Positions 34,521-42,786 of a stretch of 64,000 nt of DNA are shown piece after piece. The stretch spans positions 1 to 64,000 of the forward strand of contig CAWFHN010000016.1 of NCBI GenBank assembly GCA_963815665.1, written 5' to 3'. Below the pieces are notes generated by a model. The model searched no databases, had not been told where the DNA came from, and saw nothing but the letters and a program-made list of their open reading frames with translations. The stretch comes from DASUPK01 sp963815665. Its GTDB lineage: Bacteria; Actinomycetota; Thermoleophilia; Solirubrobacterales; 70-9. Made by a program: the position numbers and the translations under genes. How positions within the stretch are numbered: the stretch's first letter is position 1; each line of letters begins with the position of its first letter.

Positions 34521-35444
34521 CTAGGTGAGCCCGATCACCTTCAGCCTGCGGGTGAGGCTCTGCGCGGCGAAGGCGTGGCTCTCCTCGCGGCTTACACCGA
34601 AGAACTCGAGGTCGTCCTCCTCCGCCCACGGCGGGTCGATCACCTTGTCGGCGACCGGCACTGACTGCTCGAGCATTCCCTGGACGACACCCCTGTAGCG
34701 CTCGTCCTCCTTGACGCAGTCGGTGAGGAAGCGAACGCCGAAGGCGATGTGCCGGTGCTCGTCGCGCGCCACGTTGGAGAAGCCCTCGACGAACCCAGGC
34801 AGCGTCCCCATCCGCTCGTTGTAGTCGATGATGAAGTGCTGTCCCGTCAGGGCGAGCATTCCCTCGATCACCATGTGGTAGAGCGTGATCGCCTCCACGA
34901 GGGCGTCGCGGTCGCCGGGCTCCTGCCCCAGCCGATCGACCCGGCTCTTCAGCAGATCGTCGAACAGCGTCCGGAAGGCGTCGTTCAGGTGCTGGTCGAG
35001 CGCCTCCAGCCGCTGGGCGAGGTCATCCGCACCCTCGAGCACGCCGACCTCGCTGAAGAAGCGGTCGAAGAAGCGGACGTGACGAGCCTCGTCGGCGATC
35101 TGCGTCGAGAGGAAGATCCGCTGCGCCTCGGTGGGAGCCGCGCGCATGATGGGCCCAAGCTCGTCGGCGACCTTCTGCTCGCCGATGAAGAAGCTCGAGA
35201 GGCCGTACAGCCGCTGGAAGCGCTCCTCCTCGGGGATGCGCTCGTGCCAGTCGGTCCGGTCCACCGAGAAGTCGAGGTCCTGGGTCGCCCACTGCTGGCG
35301 CTCCCAGAGGTTGTAGAGCTGCGTGTAGTCGAGCAGCTTGACGTCGCCACGATCCCCCTCCTGGAGGGCCGGGTCCGAGGTCGCGCGGAAGTCCTCTCGC
35401 GTAGCCCTGGACGGGCCGGTCTGGGTCGCCTCCTTGGCCTCCAC
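34521..35444 (-). CDS. ribonucleotide-reductase R2-like protein, probably R2-like ligand-binding oxidase
   Basis: A 307-residue ferritin-like helical protein. Metal ligands expected of the R2 fold are visible: Glu in FFIGEQKVADEL, E-x-x-H in ADEARHVRFF, Glu in VIEGMLALTGQH and E-x-x-H in DEHRHIAFG. No R1 (NrdE/NrdA) or NrdI gene is nearby. The length and context fit R2lox proteins (Mn/Fe oxidases of unknown substrate) better than a true NrdF. The gene is convergent with the ECF sigma gene. The start at 35444 is plausible. Confidence 0.8.
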   Translation of the reverse strand: MEAKEATQTGPSRATREDFRATSDPALQEGDRGDVKLLDYTQLYNLWERQQWATQDLDFSVDRTDWHERIPEEERFQRLYGLSSFFIGEQKVADELGPIMRAAPTEAQRIFLSTQIADEARHVRFFDRFFSEVGVLEGADDLAQRLEALDQHLNDAFRTLFDDLLKSRVDRLGQEPGDRDALVEAITLYHMVIEGMLALTGQHFIIDYNERMGTLPGFVEGFSNVARDEHRHIAFGVRFLTDCVKEDERYRGVVQGMLEQSVPVADKVIDPPWAEEDDLEFFGVSREESHAFAAQSLTRRLKVIGLT

Positions 35445-35491
35445 GGGGGCAGCCTACCGCACGAACTGGCTGGCTGGCCAGTTTTCGCCGG

Positions 35492-36166
35492 CTACTCGGT
35501 CAGGTGCTCCTTCAGGAACGAGGTTGTTCGCTCCCACGCCTTCGCCGCGTGGCCCTGGTCGTAGGTGCCGAGGCGGTTGTGGTCGTTGGCGAACGCGTGC
35601 TGCCCGCCCTCGTAGTACTCGAAGGCCGCGTCGACGCCGGCCGCCTGCAGCTCCCCTTCCAGCGCCTTCGCATCGTCCACTGAGACGAAGTCGTCGCTGG
35701 TGCCGAAGTGCCCCAGCACGGGCCCCTTGATATTCGAGAAGTCCGGCTTGCCGTGGGGCATCACGTAGTAGTAGGTGACCGCGGCGCCGATCTGCGGGTT
35801 GGAGGCGGCGGCCCAGATCGAGAGCCCGCCCCCCGCGCAGAAGCCGACGGAGCCGACCTGGCCGTTGCACTTCGGCTGGTCGAGGACGTACTTGACCGCC
35901 CCCCTCATGTCCTTCTCGGCCTCCTCCATGTTCATCGCCATCAGCTGCTTCTGAGCCTCGTCGGGCTCCTCGGTGGTGCTGCCGCCGTAGAGGTCCGGGG
36001 CGAGGGTGACGAAGCCCTCCTTGGCGAAGCTGTCGACGATCCCGCGGGTGTTGTCGTCGAGCCCCCACCACTCCCCGAGCATCACCAGGCCGGGGCCCTC
36101 GCCCTCGGGCTCCGCCAGGTAGCCCTTCGCCGTACCTCCGTTGGCCTCGAATTCGACGTCTGGCAT
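35492..36166 (-). CDS. dienelactone hydrolase family protein
   Basis: A 224-residue alpha/beta hydrolase. The nucleophile elbow is GFCAGGG with Cys as in classical dienelactone hydrolase. The Asp is in GTSDDFVSVDDA and the His in GGQHAFAN, so the Cys-Asp-His triad is complete. The oxyanion region is LGEWWGLDDNTRG. It would open lactone rings in aromatic degradation or hydrolyse other esters. ATG 36166 follows a purine-rich GGAGTAGAG. It is preceded 6 bases upstream by the small gene at 36172 in the same direction. Confidence 0.9.
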   Translation of the reverse strand: MPDVEFEANGGTAKGYLAEPEGEGPGLVMLGEWWGLDDNTRGIVDSFAKEGFVTLAPDLYGGSTTEEPDEAQKQLMAMNMEEAEKDMRGAVKYVLDQPKCNGQVGSVGFCAGGGLSIWAAASNPQIGAAVTYYYVMPHGKPDFSNIKGPVLGHFGTSDDFVSVDDAKALEGELQAAGVDAAFEYYEGGQHAFANDHNRLGTYDQGHAAKAWERTTSFLKEHLTE

Positions 36167-36171
36167 TCGCT

Positions 36172-36504
36172 CTACTCCTCCTGTCGCGCTTGCTCGGAAA
36201 GCCTCTCGGCGAGCGCCCACCCTACCGCCACGCCGACCATCATCCCCATGCGCGCCTCCTCGGCCAGAAGCGTCTTGACGGCGGTCAGCCGAGCCTCCTC
36301 GTCGGGCGTGGTCGCCGCCTTCAGCGCCTCGGCGTCATGTGACTCTCCGAACCAACCGCCGGCGCCCAGGGCCTCCGCGAGGATCCGCTGCAACCGGGGA
36401 GCCGCGCGCGCCACCTGGCGCTCGGTCTCGCGAAAGGCCTCCGGATCTGAGATCGCGTCGATGGCCGCGTCGATCTCCTCGTCGCTGTACGGCTCTCGCG
36501 CCAC
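36172..36504 (-). CDS. small helical hypothetical protein
   Basis: A 110-residue acidic, helical protein (DEEIDAAIDAISDPEAFRET, LQRILAEALGAGGW, EARLTAVKTLLAEEARMGM). The last third has a moderately hydrophobic helix, MGMMVGVAVGWALAERL, possibly membrane-associated. It lies between the GNAT and hydrolase genes with gaps of 13 and 5 bases, so it belongs to the same operon. No family recognised. Confidence 0.65.
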   Translation of the reverse strand: MAREPYSDEEIDAAIDAISDPEAFRETERQVARAAPRLQRILAEALGAGGWFGESHDAEALKAATTPDEEARLTAVKTLLAEEARMGMMVGVAVGWALAERLSEQARQEE

Positions 36505-36517
36505 GGGGGCAACATAC

Positions 36518-37282
36518 TCACACCCGGCGCTCCCACATCTGCAGCTCGCCGTAGTCGGCGTAGCCGAGCTTCACGTAGACCGGATAGCCGAGCTCGGTCG
36601 CCTGCAGGGTCGTGGTCTCGAGGCCCTGCTCCGCGGCTTCGGTGAGAGCTCGTGCCATCAGGCGGCTGGAGATGCCCCGCCCCCGCCCCTCGGGCAGCAC
36701 CGCGACGAAGACGATCTCGCAGTCGGATTCGCGGGTGAAGGCACCGGCGCAGGCGACGGTCTCGCCACCGACCGATCCCAGGTAGGTGCGAAGCGCGGAG
36801 AGGTCGCCCCGCATCACCGGGAACTCCCCCGGGGCGAAGCCGTACGCGACCTCGTTCAGGCTGGAGACAAGCTCGTAGTCGGCCTCCTCGCGGATCTCGA
36901 GATCGGGGTCGGGCTCGGGTGGCCTCAGCCCGCCCAGTGGCATCGCCATCGCTCTCGGCGTGGCATCCAGTCGGTGGCCCGCCGCCTCGAGCGCATCGGC
37001 CACGGCGGTATCCGCCGCGGGGACCCAGACCGTCCAGGCGTCGATCCCTGCCTCCGCGTAGGTCTCGGCGATCGCATCGATCGACCCCACCATCGAGACG
37101 GGGTCGTCGTAGAGCACCGAGTTGAAGAAGGAGCGCTTCGGCGAACCCGGAACGATCGCCGCCGACACTCCCTCCCTCTTCCAGATCCGCCCGCCGGTGC
37201 TCTCCGCGAGCACCCTCCAGAAGGGAGGCATCGAGTCCCGGACCAGCTGAAGCCAGGCTGTCTCGTCGGCTGGAAGCGCCAC
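36518..37282 (-). CDS. GNAT-family N-acetyltransferase (two-domain)
   Basis: A 254-residue acetyl-CoA-dependent transferase. The C-terminal GNAT core has the acetyl-CoA loop LPEGRGRGISSRLM (R-x-x-G-x-G) and ends with TELGYPVYVKLGYADYGEL, the typical last strands. The first about 120 residues form a degenerate second GNAT-like half. It heads a leftward group with the small gene and dienelactone hydrolase, and follows the O-methyltransferase by 6 bases. The acceptor is unknown. Confidence 0.85.
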   Translation of the reverse strand: MALPADETAWLQLVRDSMPPFWRVLAESTGGRIWKREGVSAAIVPGSPKRSFFNSVLYDDPVSMVGSIDAIAETYAEAGIDAWTVWVPAADTAVADALEAAGHRLDATPRAMAMPLGGLRPPEPDPDLEIREEADYELVSSLNEVAYGFAPGEFPVMRGDLSALRTYLGSVGGETVACAGAFTRESDCEIVFVAVLPEGRGRGISSRLMARALTEAAEQGLETTTLQATELGYPVYVKLGYADYGELQMWERRV

Positions 37283-37288
37283 GCCCGG

Positions 37289-37945
37289 CTAGCGCTTGCG
37301 GACCAGGGTGATGCCGTCGGCGAAGCCCAGCATCGCGACGTCGACTCTCTTATCGGCGGGCAACCGGTCGTTCAGCTCGGCGGTGACCCGCGCAGGCTCG
37401 GAGTCGCCTGGGTCGAGAACGGTCCCCTCCCTGAGAGTGTTGTCGAGCATGATCAGGCCGTTCGGGCGAGTTCGCGCGAGGGTCTCCTCGAAGTAGTCGA
37501 TGTACTCGGTCTTGTCCGCGTCGAGGAACGCAAAGTCGAACTGCTCGATTTCATCCATCGCCCGCAGGCTCTCGAGGGCGGGTCCGATTCGGAATTCCAC
37601 CTTGTGCTCCTGACCCGCTTTGGCAAGGTGTTCGCCGGCACGCTCCGCATACTCGTCCCTCAGCTCGCAGCAGACGAGGTGTCCGTCGTCGGGCAGCCCG
37701 CGGGCAATTGCGATCGCACCGTACCCCAGGAAGGTGCCCACTTCGAGCGCCTGCCGGGCGCCGATAGCGGCGACGATGACCGTCATGAACGCGGCCTGGT
37801 CTCCGGCGATCTGCATCTCCGCCAGATCCCCCATCTCCATGGCCGCCTGCTCGACCTCGGTCGCGACCCCGTCCCGGAAGGAGCTGTGCTCGATCAGGTA
37901 GTCGTGCAGCTCGGGGTTGAGCGTGATGAACCTCTCGACCGTCAA
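37289..37945 (-). CDS. SAM-dependent O-methyltransferase (caffeoyl-CoA/catechol type)
   Basis: A 218-residue class I methyltransferase. Visible elements are ALEVGTFLGYGAIAIARGLP (SAM loop), CCELRDEYAERAGEHLAKAG, and FDFAFLDADKTEYIDYFEE, where Asp-Ala-Asp-Lys holds metal ligands. MLDNTLREG is the next ligand region. TTG 37945 begins LTVERFITLNPELHDYL and overlaps the stop of the rhomboid gene as TTGA, so the pair is coupled. The very long frame reaching 38398 is an overlap artefact. It should methylate a phenolic hydroxyl with Mg2+. Confidence 0.9.
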   Translation of the reverse strand: MTVERFITLNPELHDYLIEHSSFRDGVATEVEQAAMEMGDLAEMQIAGDQAAFMTVIVAAIGARQALEVGTFLGYGAIAIARGLPDDGHLVCCELRDEYAERAGEHLAKAGQEHKVEFRIGPALESLRAMDEIEQFDFAFLDADKTEYIDYFEETLARTRPNGLIMLDNTLREGTVLDPGDSEPARVTAELNDRLPADKRVDVAMLGFADGITLVRKR

Positions 37946-38724
37946 CCCGGCCGCCTCTCCCGCCGGGCGAATGCGGCGGCCAGGCCGCAGCCGGCGCCGA
38001 CGAGGGCTCCCGCCAGGCCGGCGAAGACGTTGGCGAAGTCGTCGACCAGCGGCAGCATGATCAGGACCGCCGCGGCTACGGCTGCGCCGATCACCTCCAC
38101 GTCCTCGCCGGGATGAGCCCTCACCTCGGCGCCACGCATGACAGCCCAGGCCGCGAGCAGGCCGAGCGCGATGCCATTTCCGCCCGAGGCGAAGAGGACG
38201 TCGTTGTGCGGGGCGAACGCCGTCTCCATCCCGTCGGCGGCCAGCATGCCCAGGCCCCCGCAGGCGACGATCAGGATCACCGTCGGGATCGTCCCGAGGC
38301 GCTGCTCGACCGCCACCCCGAAGATCGCGATGCCGACCGAGGCCACGAAGAGGTAGCCGATGTCGGGGTAGATGAACGGGGCGGCCAGGTACCGCCACCA
38401 GTCGCCCCCCACCGGCCCCACCAGGCCCCCTAGGAGATGGGTGTCGAGAGCTGGGCTCGCCACGCGCAGCAGGAGGAGGATCGCCGGGATCAGGATCGCG
38501 GCGATCACGGCGTACGGGCGTTCGCTGAGCCGCTCGGCGCGCTGCGCGCGCGCCTGGCGGCGGCGTGAGCGCCGCGACTGCCGCGGGGTGATCTCATCAC
38601 CGCGCAGCTCGAGCTTCGGCGCCCGCTTCCTCAGCCGAGTGCCGCAGTACGGGCACTCGGTCACGTAGGGGCTGACCTCCTCGCCGCAGCTCCGGCAGAC
38701 GACGCTTAACTCAGGCGAGCTCAC
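37942..38724 (-). CDS. rhomboid-like membrane protein with N-terminal zinc ribbon, possibly inactive
   Basis: A 260-residue protein. Residues 8-30 hold two CxxC knuckles (CRSCGEEVSPYVTECPYCG). A basic linker and about six membrane helices follow. The rhomboid Ser region is present as FASGGNGIALG, but the usual first Gly of G-x-S-G is Phe. The position of the catalytic His in the last helix reads DDFANVFAGLAGALVG, with Asn where HxxG would be expected. By eye it lacks the Ser-His dyad and may be a pseudoprotease. Its stop overlaps the methyltransferase start. Confidence 0.8.
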   Translation of the reverse strand: MSSPELSVVCRSCGEEVSPYVTECPYCGTRLRKRAPKLELRGDEITPRQSRRSRRRQARAQRAERLSERPYAVIAAILIPAILLLLRVASPALDTHLLGGLVGPVGGDWWRYLAAPFIYPDIGYLFVASVGIAIFGVAVEQRLGTIPTVILIVACGGLGMLAADGMETAFAPHNDVLFASGGNGIALGLLAAWAVMRGAEVRAHPGEDVEVIGAAVAAAVLIMLPLVDDFANVFAGLAGALVGAGCGLAAAFARRERRPG

Positions 38725-38785
38725 TCCCGCGAGGATAGTGCGAGGGGGTTGCGCGAGGGCGCGCCGGAAGGCGCGACCCGTCTAG

Positions 38786-39079
38786 TCAGGGTCGACCCGT
38801 TTCTTGATGTTGCTCGGCCCATCTGTTGAGCTCGTAGAGGACCCGGGCGAGCTCCCGACCGCGGCCGCTGAGGCGGTAACGCCGGCCGGTGTCCCTCTCC
38901 AGGACGCCGGCGTCGACGAGCTCGCCGAGCCGCGCGGACAGGACGGAGGGGCTGATCCCCATCCGCGTGCGGAGCTCCGAGAAGGCGAGAGTGCTTCGCC
39001 GCAGCTCCCAGACCAAGCGCAGGGCCCAGCGCCTGCCGAGCAGGTCGAGGGCGCTCTCAACGGGGCGGGTTTTGGACAT
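38786..39079 (-). CDS. HxlR-family winged-helix transcriptional regulator
   Basis: A 97-residue regulator: ESALDLLGRRWALRLVWELR, FSELRTRMGISPSVLSARL (recognition helix), and the wing YRLSGRGRELARVLYEL. HxlR proteins are usually repressors sensing electrophiles or aldehydes. ATG 39079 was used; a longer start at 39109 would run through the likely operator. An imperfect palindrome lies just upstream, which suggests autoregulation. The target gene is not obvious because the neighbours face away. Confidence 0.88.
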   Translation of the reverse strand: MSKTRPVESALDLLGRRWALRLVWELRRSTLAFSELRTRMGISPSVLSARLGELVDAGVLERDTGRRYRLSGRGRELARVLYELNRWAEQHQETGRP

Positions 39080-39081
39080 GA

Positions 39082-39096
39082 ATACGGAATTCGTAT
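39082..39096. promoter_or_regulatory. possible HxlR operator
   Basis: ATACGGAATTCGTAT is a near-perfect inverted repeat (ATACG / CGTAT around GAATTC with one base offset) directly upstream of the regulator's start. It lies in an AT-rich stretch that continues with GTATATCACTACG and GCATATCG. Confidence 0.45.
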
Positions 39097-39182
39097 CGCT
39101 ATGCCGCAAAAAGGCGGTATATCACTACGAAAAGCATATCGAACGCGGCGGGAACCGGTTCGAATCCGGTCGGTTTGACGAT

Positions 39183-40331
39183 TCAGGCGTCGGGATCACT
39201 GGCGGCGACGATCTCGCGCATCAGACCGCCGATCTCACCGTGATCCGAGAGCCAGTTGAGCTGGCGACGGGCGCCCGTGCCGACCTCCACCAGGTCTGCG
39301 AGGCCGGCGAGCTCGTCCTCGCAGCCGAGGTCCTGGGCGTGCACTCGCAGGTCCTCGATCACGGTCATCGCCATCTTCGCGCCGGGGACTTCCAGGCCAT
39401 GATCGAAGTCGATCAGCTTCCCCTCGATCCCGACCACGGACGCGCGCACCTTGTTGTCGTCGATCAGCTCCTGGGGGTGCTCGATGCTGGGAACGCCCTC
39501 GTCGTAATCGGAGGCCAGCCGGTGTGCGAGAGCCTGGCCGAGAGCGGCGAACCCGATTGTTGCCTCGACGCGGGTCTGTTGATCGAAGACCCGGAGCTCG
39601 ACGGTGCCCAGGTTCGGGTGCGGCCGCACGTCCCACCAGAGATAGGTGTAGTCCGGGATCGAGCCGCCGCGCATCATCTGCTCGACGCGGTGGGAGTAGA
39701 TCTCCCAGCTGCCGTAGTAGGGAGGGATCCCCACCCGCGGGAACGCCCGGAAGACCGGCGTCCGGGACGACATCATCCCGGTGGTCTTGCCGCGCCACAG
39801 CGGCGAATTCGTGGACATCCCGAGCAGGAGCGGTAGGTACCCGCGGATGCCGTCGGCGACGTAGATGGCCTTCTCGGCGCCGTCGATGCCGACGTGGACG
39901 TGCGTGCCGAAGATGAGCTCCTGCTCCGCGATCCAGCTCAGCTCTGCGGCCAGCTCCCTGTATCGGGGCCTGTCGACGATCAGCTGGTCCTCGTAGAGCG
40001 CGGCCGGATGGGTCCCGGCGGCTCCGATCGCCAGTCCGTGCCGGGCGGCGACCTCACGCACCGTGCGACGCAGCCCCCGGAGCTGCTCCCCCGCCTCGGC
40101 CACCCCGGCGCAGGGGAGGGTCGCGACCTCGAGCACCGACTGCATCAGCTCGGGCTTCACCTCGCCCGGCAGGTTCTCCGGCAGGTCGCCGAGGATCACC
40201 TCGATCGCCTGCGAGAGCTCGAGGCTCTCGGCGTCGCAGATCATCAGCTCCTCCTCGATCCCGACGGTGAACGGCGTCCCGTTGAAGTTGTGCTCCAGCA
40301 TGAATCGGACCATGACAGTCAGATCGGGCAT
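39183..40331 (-). CDS. carboxylate-amine ligase / glutamate-cysteine ligase type 2 (YbdK-like)
   Basis: A 382-residue ATP-grasp-like GCS2 enzyme. Hallmarks are FTVGIEEELMICD (metal-binding Glu cluster), PELMQSVLEVAT, FGTHVHVGIDG, NSPLWRG, and RPHPNLGTVELRVFDQQT. The family ligates a carboxylate (glutamate or another acid) to an amine. True glutathione or ergothioneine precursors are one option, but many members have unknown substrates. ATGs at 40331, 40313 and 40301 are all possible starts. It is divergent from the aldolase gene with 39 bases between the starts. Confidence 0.88.
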   Translation of the reverse strand: MPDLTVMVRFMLEHNFNGTPFTVGIEEELMICDAESLELSQAIEVILGDLPENLPGEVKPELMQSVLEVATLPCAGVAEAGEQLRGLRRTVREVAARHGLAIGAAGTHPAALYEDQLIVDRPRYRELAAELSWIAEQELIFGTHVHVGIDGAEKAIYVADGIRGYLPLLLGMSTNSPLWRGKTTGMMSSRTPVFRAFPRVGIPPYYGSWEIYSHRVEQMMRGGSIPDYTYLWWDVRPHPNLGTVELRVFDQQTRVEATIGFAALGQALAHRLASDYDEGVPSIEHPQELIDDNKVRASVVGIEGKLIDFDHGLEVPGAKMAMTVIEDLRVHAQDLGCEDELAGLADLVEVGTGARRQLNWLSDHGEIGGLMREIVAASDPDA

Positions 40332-40370
40332 ACTGGCTTTGAAGGCCCAAACTTAGGAGGAATCGAGAAG

Positions 40371-41291
40371 ATGGAAGTCAAGTCGATCACCGAACAGAAG
40401 TCACTGCTCGCCACGCTCTCGCCCGGCAAGCGCGCGCGGCTGCGCCGGCTGCTGTTCGATTACGGCCCCGGCAACGGGACGCTGATGCTGCTCCCGATCG
40501 ACCAGGGGATCGAGCACGGTCCGCGCGACTTCTTCCCGAACCCCGCCTCCAAGGACCCCGAGTACCAGTTCAGCCTGGCCGCGGAGGCCGGCTACTCGGC
40601 GATCGCCTGCCAGATCGGGCTCGCCACCCGCTACTACCCCGACTACGCGGGCCAGGTGCCGCTGATCCTCAAGGTCAACGGCAAGACCGACGTCCCGCCC
40701 TCGGATGACGCGCTCTCCACGACCAACGCATCGGTCGAGGACGCGGTGCGGCTCGGGGCCGACGCCGTCGGCTACACGATGTACCTCGGCTCCCCGCTAC
40801 AGGGCGCCGACCTGCACCAGCTCAAGGGCGTCCGCGAGGAGTGCGAGCGCTACGGCATGCCCCTGGTGGTCTGGGCGTACCCGCGCGGGTCCGCCATCGA
40901 CAAGAAGGGCGGTGCGACCTCCTTCTACGCGATCGACTACGCCGCCCGCATGGCGATGGAGATGGGCGCCGACGTCGTCAAGCTCAACTTCCCCAAGTTC
41001 GATCCGGAGAAGGACAAGGACCAGCCGGCTCCCTACAACGAGATGGAGGTGGAGCCCGGGGAGGCCGTGCGCCAGATCGTGGAGTCAGCGGGACGTGCGC
41101 TGGTGGTCCTCTCGGGCGGGTCGAAGACGGACGACGAGACCGTCCTGATGCACACACGCACGATCATGGAGGCGGGCGGCTCCGGCGTGATCTTCGGCCG
41201 CAACGTCTGGCAGCGCGAGAAGAGCGAGGCGCTGGAGATCGTCGGCCAGATCAAGGAGACGCTGCTCTCCAGCGTGCGCCGGATTCCCTAG
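40371..41291 (+). CDS. class I fructose-bisphosphate aldolase, archaeal/DhnA type
   Basis: A 306-residue Schiff-base aldolase. LMLLPIDQGIEHGPRDF and the strand motifs ACQIGLATRYY, GYTMYLGSP and VVWAYPRG are typical. The Lys in ADVVKLNFPK is the candidate Schiff-base residue, and GGSKTDDE binds phosphate. It would split fructose-1,6-bisphosphate to triose phosphates in glycolysis or gluconeogenesis. ATG 40371 follows TTAGGAGGAATCGAGAAG, a strong ribosome site, and the longer frame upstream is a shadow. A 39-base palindrome follows 10 bases after the stop. Confidence 0.93.
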   Translation: MEVKSITEQKSLLATLSPGKRARLRRLLFDYGPGNGTLMLLPIDQGIEHGPRDFFPNPASKDPEYQFSLAAEAGYSAIACQIGLATRYYPDYAGQVPLILKVNGKTDVPPSDDALSTTNASVEDAVRLGADAVGYTMYLGSPLQGADLHQLKGVREECERYGMPLVVWAYPRGSAIDKKGGATSFYAIDYAARMAMEMGADVVKLNFPKFDPEKDKDQPAPYNEMEVEPGEAVRQIVESAGRALVVLSGGSKTDDETVLMHTRTIMEAGGSGVIFGRNVWQREKSEALEIVGQIKETLLSSVRRIP

Positions 41292-41301
41292 CGACCCACC
41301 C

Positions 41302-41340
41302 GGGGCGCTTTAGTCGGCTATATGCCGAGGAAAGCGCCCC
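41302..41340. repeat. 39-bp palindromic repeat, copy 1
   Basis: GGGGCGCTTT pairs with AAAGCGCCCC, and inside it TCGGC pairs with GCCGA around TATAT. The same element, including the flanking ACGG, recurs at 47903-47941. Here it lies right after the aldolase stop and could also act as a transcript end, though no T-tract follows. Confidence 0.8.
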
Positions 41341-41377
41341 ACGGGGGTAGTTTCGGGGGGCCGAGCATTATCGGGGG

Positions 41378-41926
41378 ATGAACTCCCGCCCGCTCCGCCG
41401 GGGCGCCCTGCGGGCGCCCCTCTTCATCGCCGCTGTTCTGGCTGCCGTCGCCTTCTCCCGCTGCGGGACCAACGACGGCGACTCCGCCGAACCGGCCGGC
41501 CCCGTGAGCGCGAGGGTCACCCACGTCGTCGACGGAGACACGATCAACGTTGCTATGCCCAACGGAAGCGAGGAGTCGGTCCGCTACATCGGCATCGACA
41601 CTCCCGAGACGGTCAAGCCGGGGACGCCGGTGCAATGCGGAGGGCCCAAGGCCCACGCGGTGAACGAGCGGCTGGTCGGAGGGCGCACCGTCACGCTCCG
41701 CTTCGACGCCGAGCGGCGGGACGTCTACGACCGCCTGCTCGCCTACGTCTACCTGCCCGCAGTTCGGGGCGGGCGGCCGTTGTTCGTCAACGCCGAGCTG
41801 GCTCGCCGAGGCCTGGCTCGCACGCTGACGATCCCTCCCAACGACTCCTTCGCGCCGCTCTTCGCCCGGCTCGCCGGCCGCGCCGGCGTACGCGGGCGCG
41901 GCTTGTGGGGGAGGTGCCCTCTATAG
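41378..41926 (+). CDS. secreted or lipid-anchored thermonuclease (SNase family)
   Basis: A 182-residue protein with a hydrophobic signal (FIAAVLAAVAFSRC), which ends at a Cys and may be a lipoprotein site. The SNase core is complete: VTHVVDGDTINV (Ca Asp), VRYIGIDTPE (Arg and Glu) and YDRLLAYVYL (second Arg). NAELARRGLARTL closes the domain. It would cut DNA and RNA outside the cell with Ca2+. ATG 41378 follows a weak GGGGG-rich site. It is not co-directional with the gene behind it except the small protein at 41984. Confidence 0.9.
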   Translation: MNSRPLRRGALRAPLFIAAVLAAVAFSRCGTNDGDSAEPAGPVSARVTHVVDGDTINVAMPNGSEESVRYIGIDTPETVKPGTPVQCGGPKAHAVNERLVGGRTVTLRFDAERRDVYDRLLAYVYLPAVRGGRPLFVNAELARRGLARTLTIPPNDSFAPLFARLAGRAGVRGRGLWGRCPL

Positions 41927-41983
41927 TCGAAGCCAGCCCAACGTTTGCTAGCTTGCACGGCCGCCCCGGGGGGCATTTACGCC

Positions 41984-42232
41984 ATGGCTCAAATGCGAAT
42001 GCGACAGAGCATGTCCCAGATCGAGCTGGCGTTCGAGCAGGAGATGGCGCTTGAACGCCGCCGGCGGGATCAGCTGCGAAAGCGGGCGGTCAACCGCTCG
42101 CGCGCGCGGCGCATCACGCGCAACGAGTCGCGCGGCCGGGTCCGGTTCAGCGTCCTTCTCGTCTGCTTGACCATCACCGTCGTGACGGTGGTCGTGTCGA
42201 TGTTCGAGACGCTGGCCTGGCTGATGGGCTAG
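41984..42232 (+). CDS. small basic single-pass membrane protein
   Basis: An 82-residue protein. The first about 50 residues are very basic and helical (LERRRRDQLRKRAVNRSRARR), and residues about 53-78 form one hydrophobic helix (FSVLLVCLTITVVTVVVSM). N-in topology is expected. Its stop ends at 42232, immediately next to the stop of csrA (42233) on the other strand, so the genes meet tail to tail. Family unknown. Confidence 0.7.
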   Translation: MAQMRMRQSMSQIELAFEQEMALERRRRDQLRKRAVNRSRARRITRNESRGRVRFSVLLVCLTITVVTVVVSMFETLAWLMG

Positions 42233-42487
42233 CTACGACCGTCGACCGAGGCGCTGCAACGCATTCGCGACCGCGTCGCTGGTCCCGCCGTCGTCGTCAT
42301 CATCATCGTCATCTCCGGCGCGGTTCTCGCCCTCGATGCGGTCGTAGACCTCGTTCCGGAAGATCGAGACATCTCGGGGGGCTGTGATTCCCAGACGCAC
42401 CTTCTCGCCGGCGACCGAGAGCACCTGTACCTCAACGCCGTCGCCGATCATGATGCTCTGGCCCGGCTTCCTTGTCAGCACCAGCAT
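42233..42487 (-). CDS. csrA: carbon storage regulator CsrA with Asp-rich C-terminal extension
   Basis: An 84-residue translational regulator. The first 47 residues are classical CsrA: MLVLTRKPGQSIMIGDGVEV, VRLGITAP, and VSIFRNEVYDRI with the RNA-binding Arg. CsrA binds GGA in mRNA leaders and blocks translation. The tail has a run of eight Asp (about 59-66) followed by a short helix, unusual for CsrA (about 60-70 residues), and could modulate RNA binding. No flagellar genes or FliW are in the window. Confidence 0.95.
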   Translation of the reverse strand: MLVLTRKPGQSIMIGDGVEVQVLSVAGEKVRLGITAPRDVSIFRNEVYDRIEGENRAGDDDDDDDDGGTSDAVANALQRLGRRS

Positions 42488-42786
42488 CGCTGCCTCCTCA
42501 AGAGATCGGCTGCCTACCCCCTAGGCACCGACCCGTTTGCGCTACCCAGAAGTGAGTAGCGTACAGGGTTCCGCCTCGCCTGCCAAGGCACAATCGTCGA
42601 ATCATCCTGATGACCGATTCCCAATCCGCGCACGCCCGGCTGATCCGCCCGGCGCTGCGCATCTCTGCGTCCTCGGGCTCGCCTTTGGCACCACCAAAGG
42701 CTTCGCCCTGCGTCCTTGAGCTGCTTGGCCGGGAGAATCCCCGGTCGTACGCCGATCAGGAATCGATCATCTAGAGTCCGCCGCCG
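42488..42786. other. intergenic region
   Basis: About 300 bases between the divergent csrA and the gene at 42787. AGGAGGCAGCG directly upstream of csrA is its ribosome site. No further gene or repeat is supported. Confidence 0.6.

Noticed and set aside
37289..38398. O-methyltransferase with a 150-residue Arg/Gly-rich N-terminal extension
   Set aside because: The extension is antiparallel-frame reading of the rhomboid gene; TTG 37945 with a TTGA overlap explains the start.
39154..39170. Perfect T-arm-like ACCGG-TTCGAAT-CCGGT between the HxlR gene and the carboxylate-amine ligase gene
   Set aside because: No anticodon arm, D-arm or matching acceptor strand lies at the right distance; at most a tRNA 3' scrap or chance.
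41302..41340. Simple intrinsic terminator of the aldolase gene
   Set aside because: No T-tract follows, and the same element occurs inside a coding region at 47903, so it is better described as a repeat.
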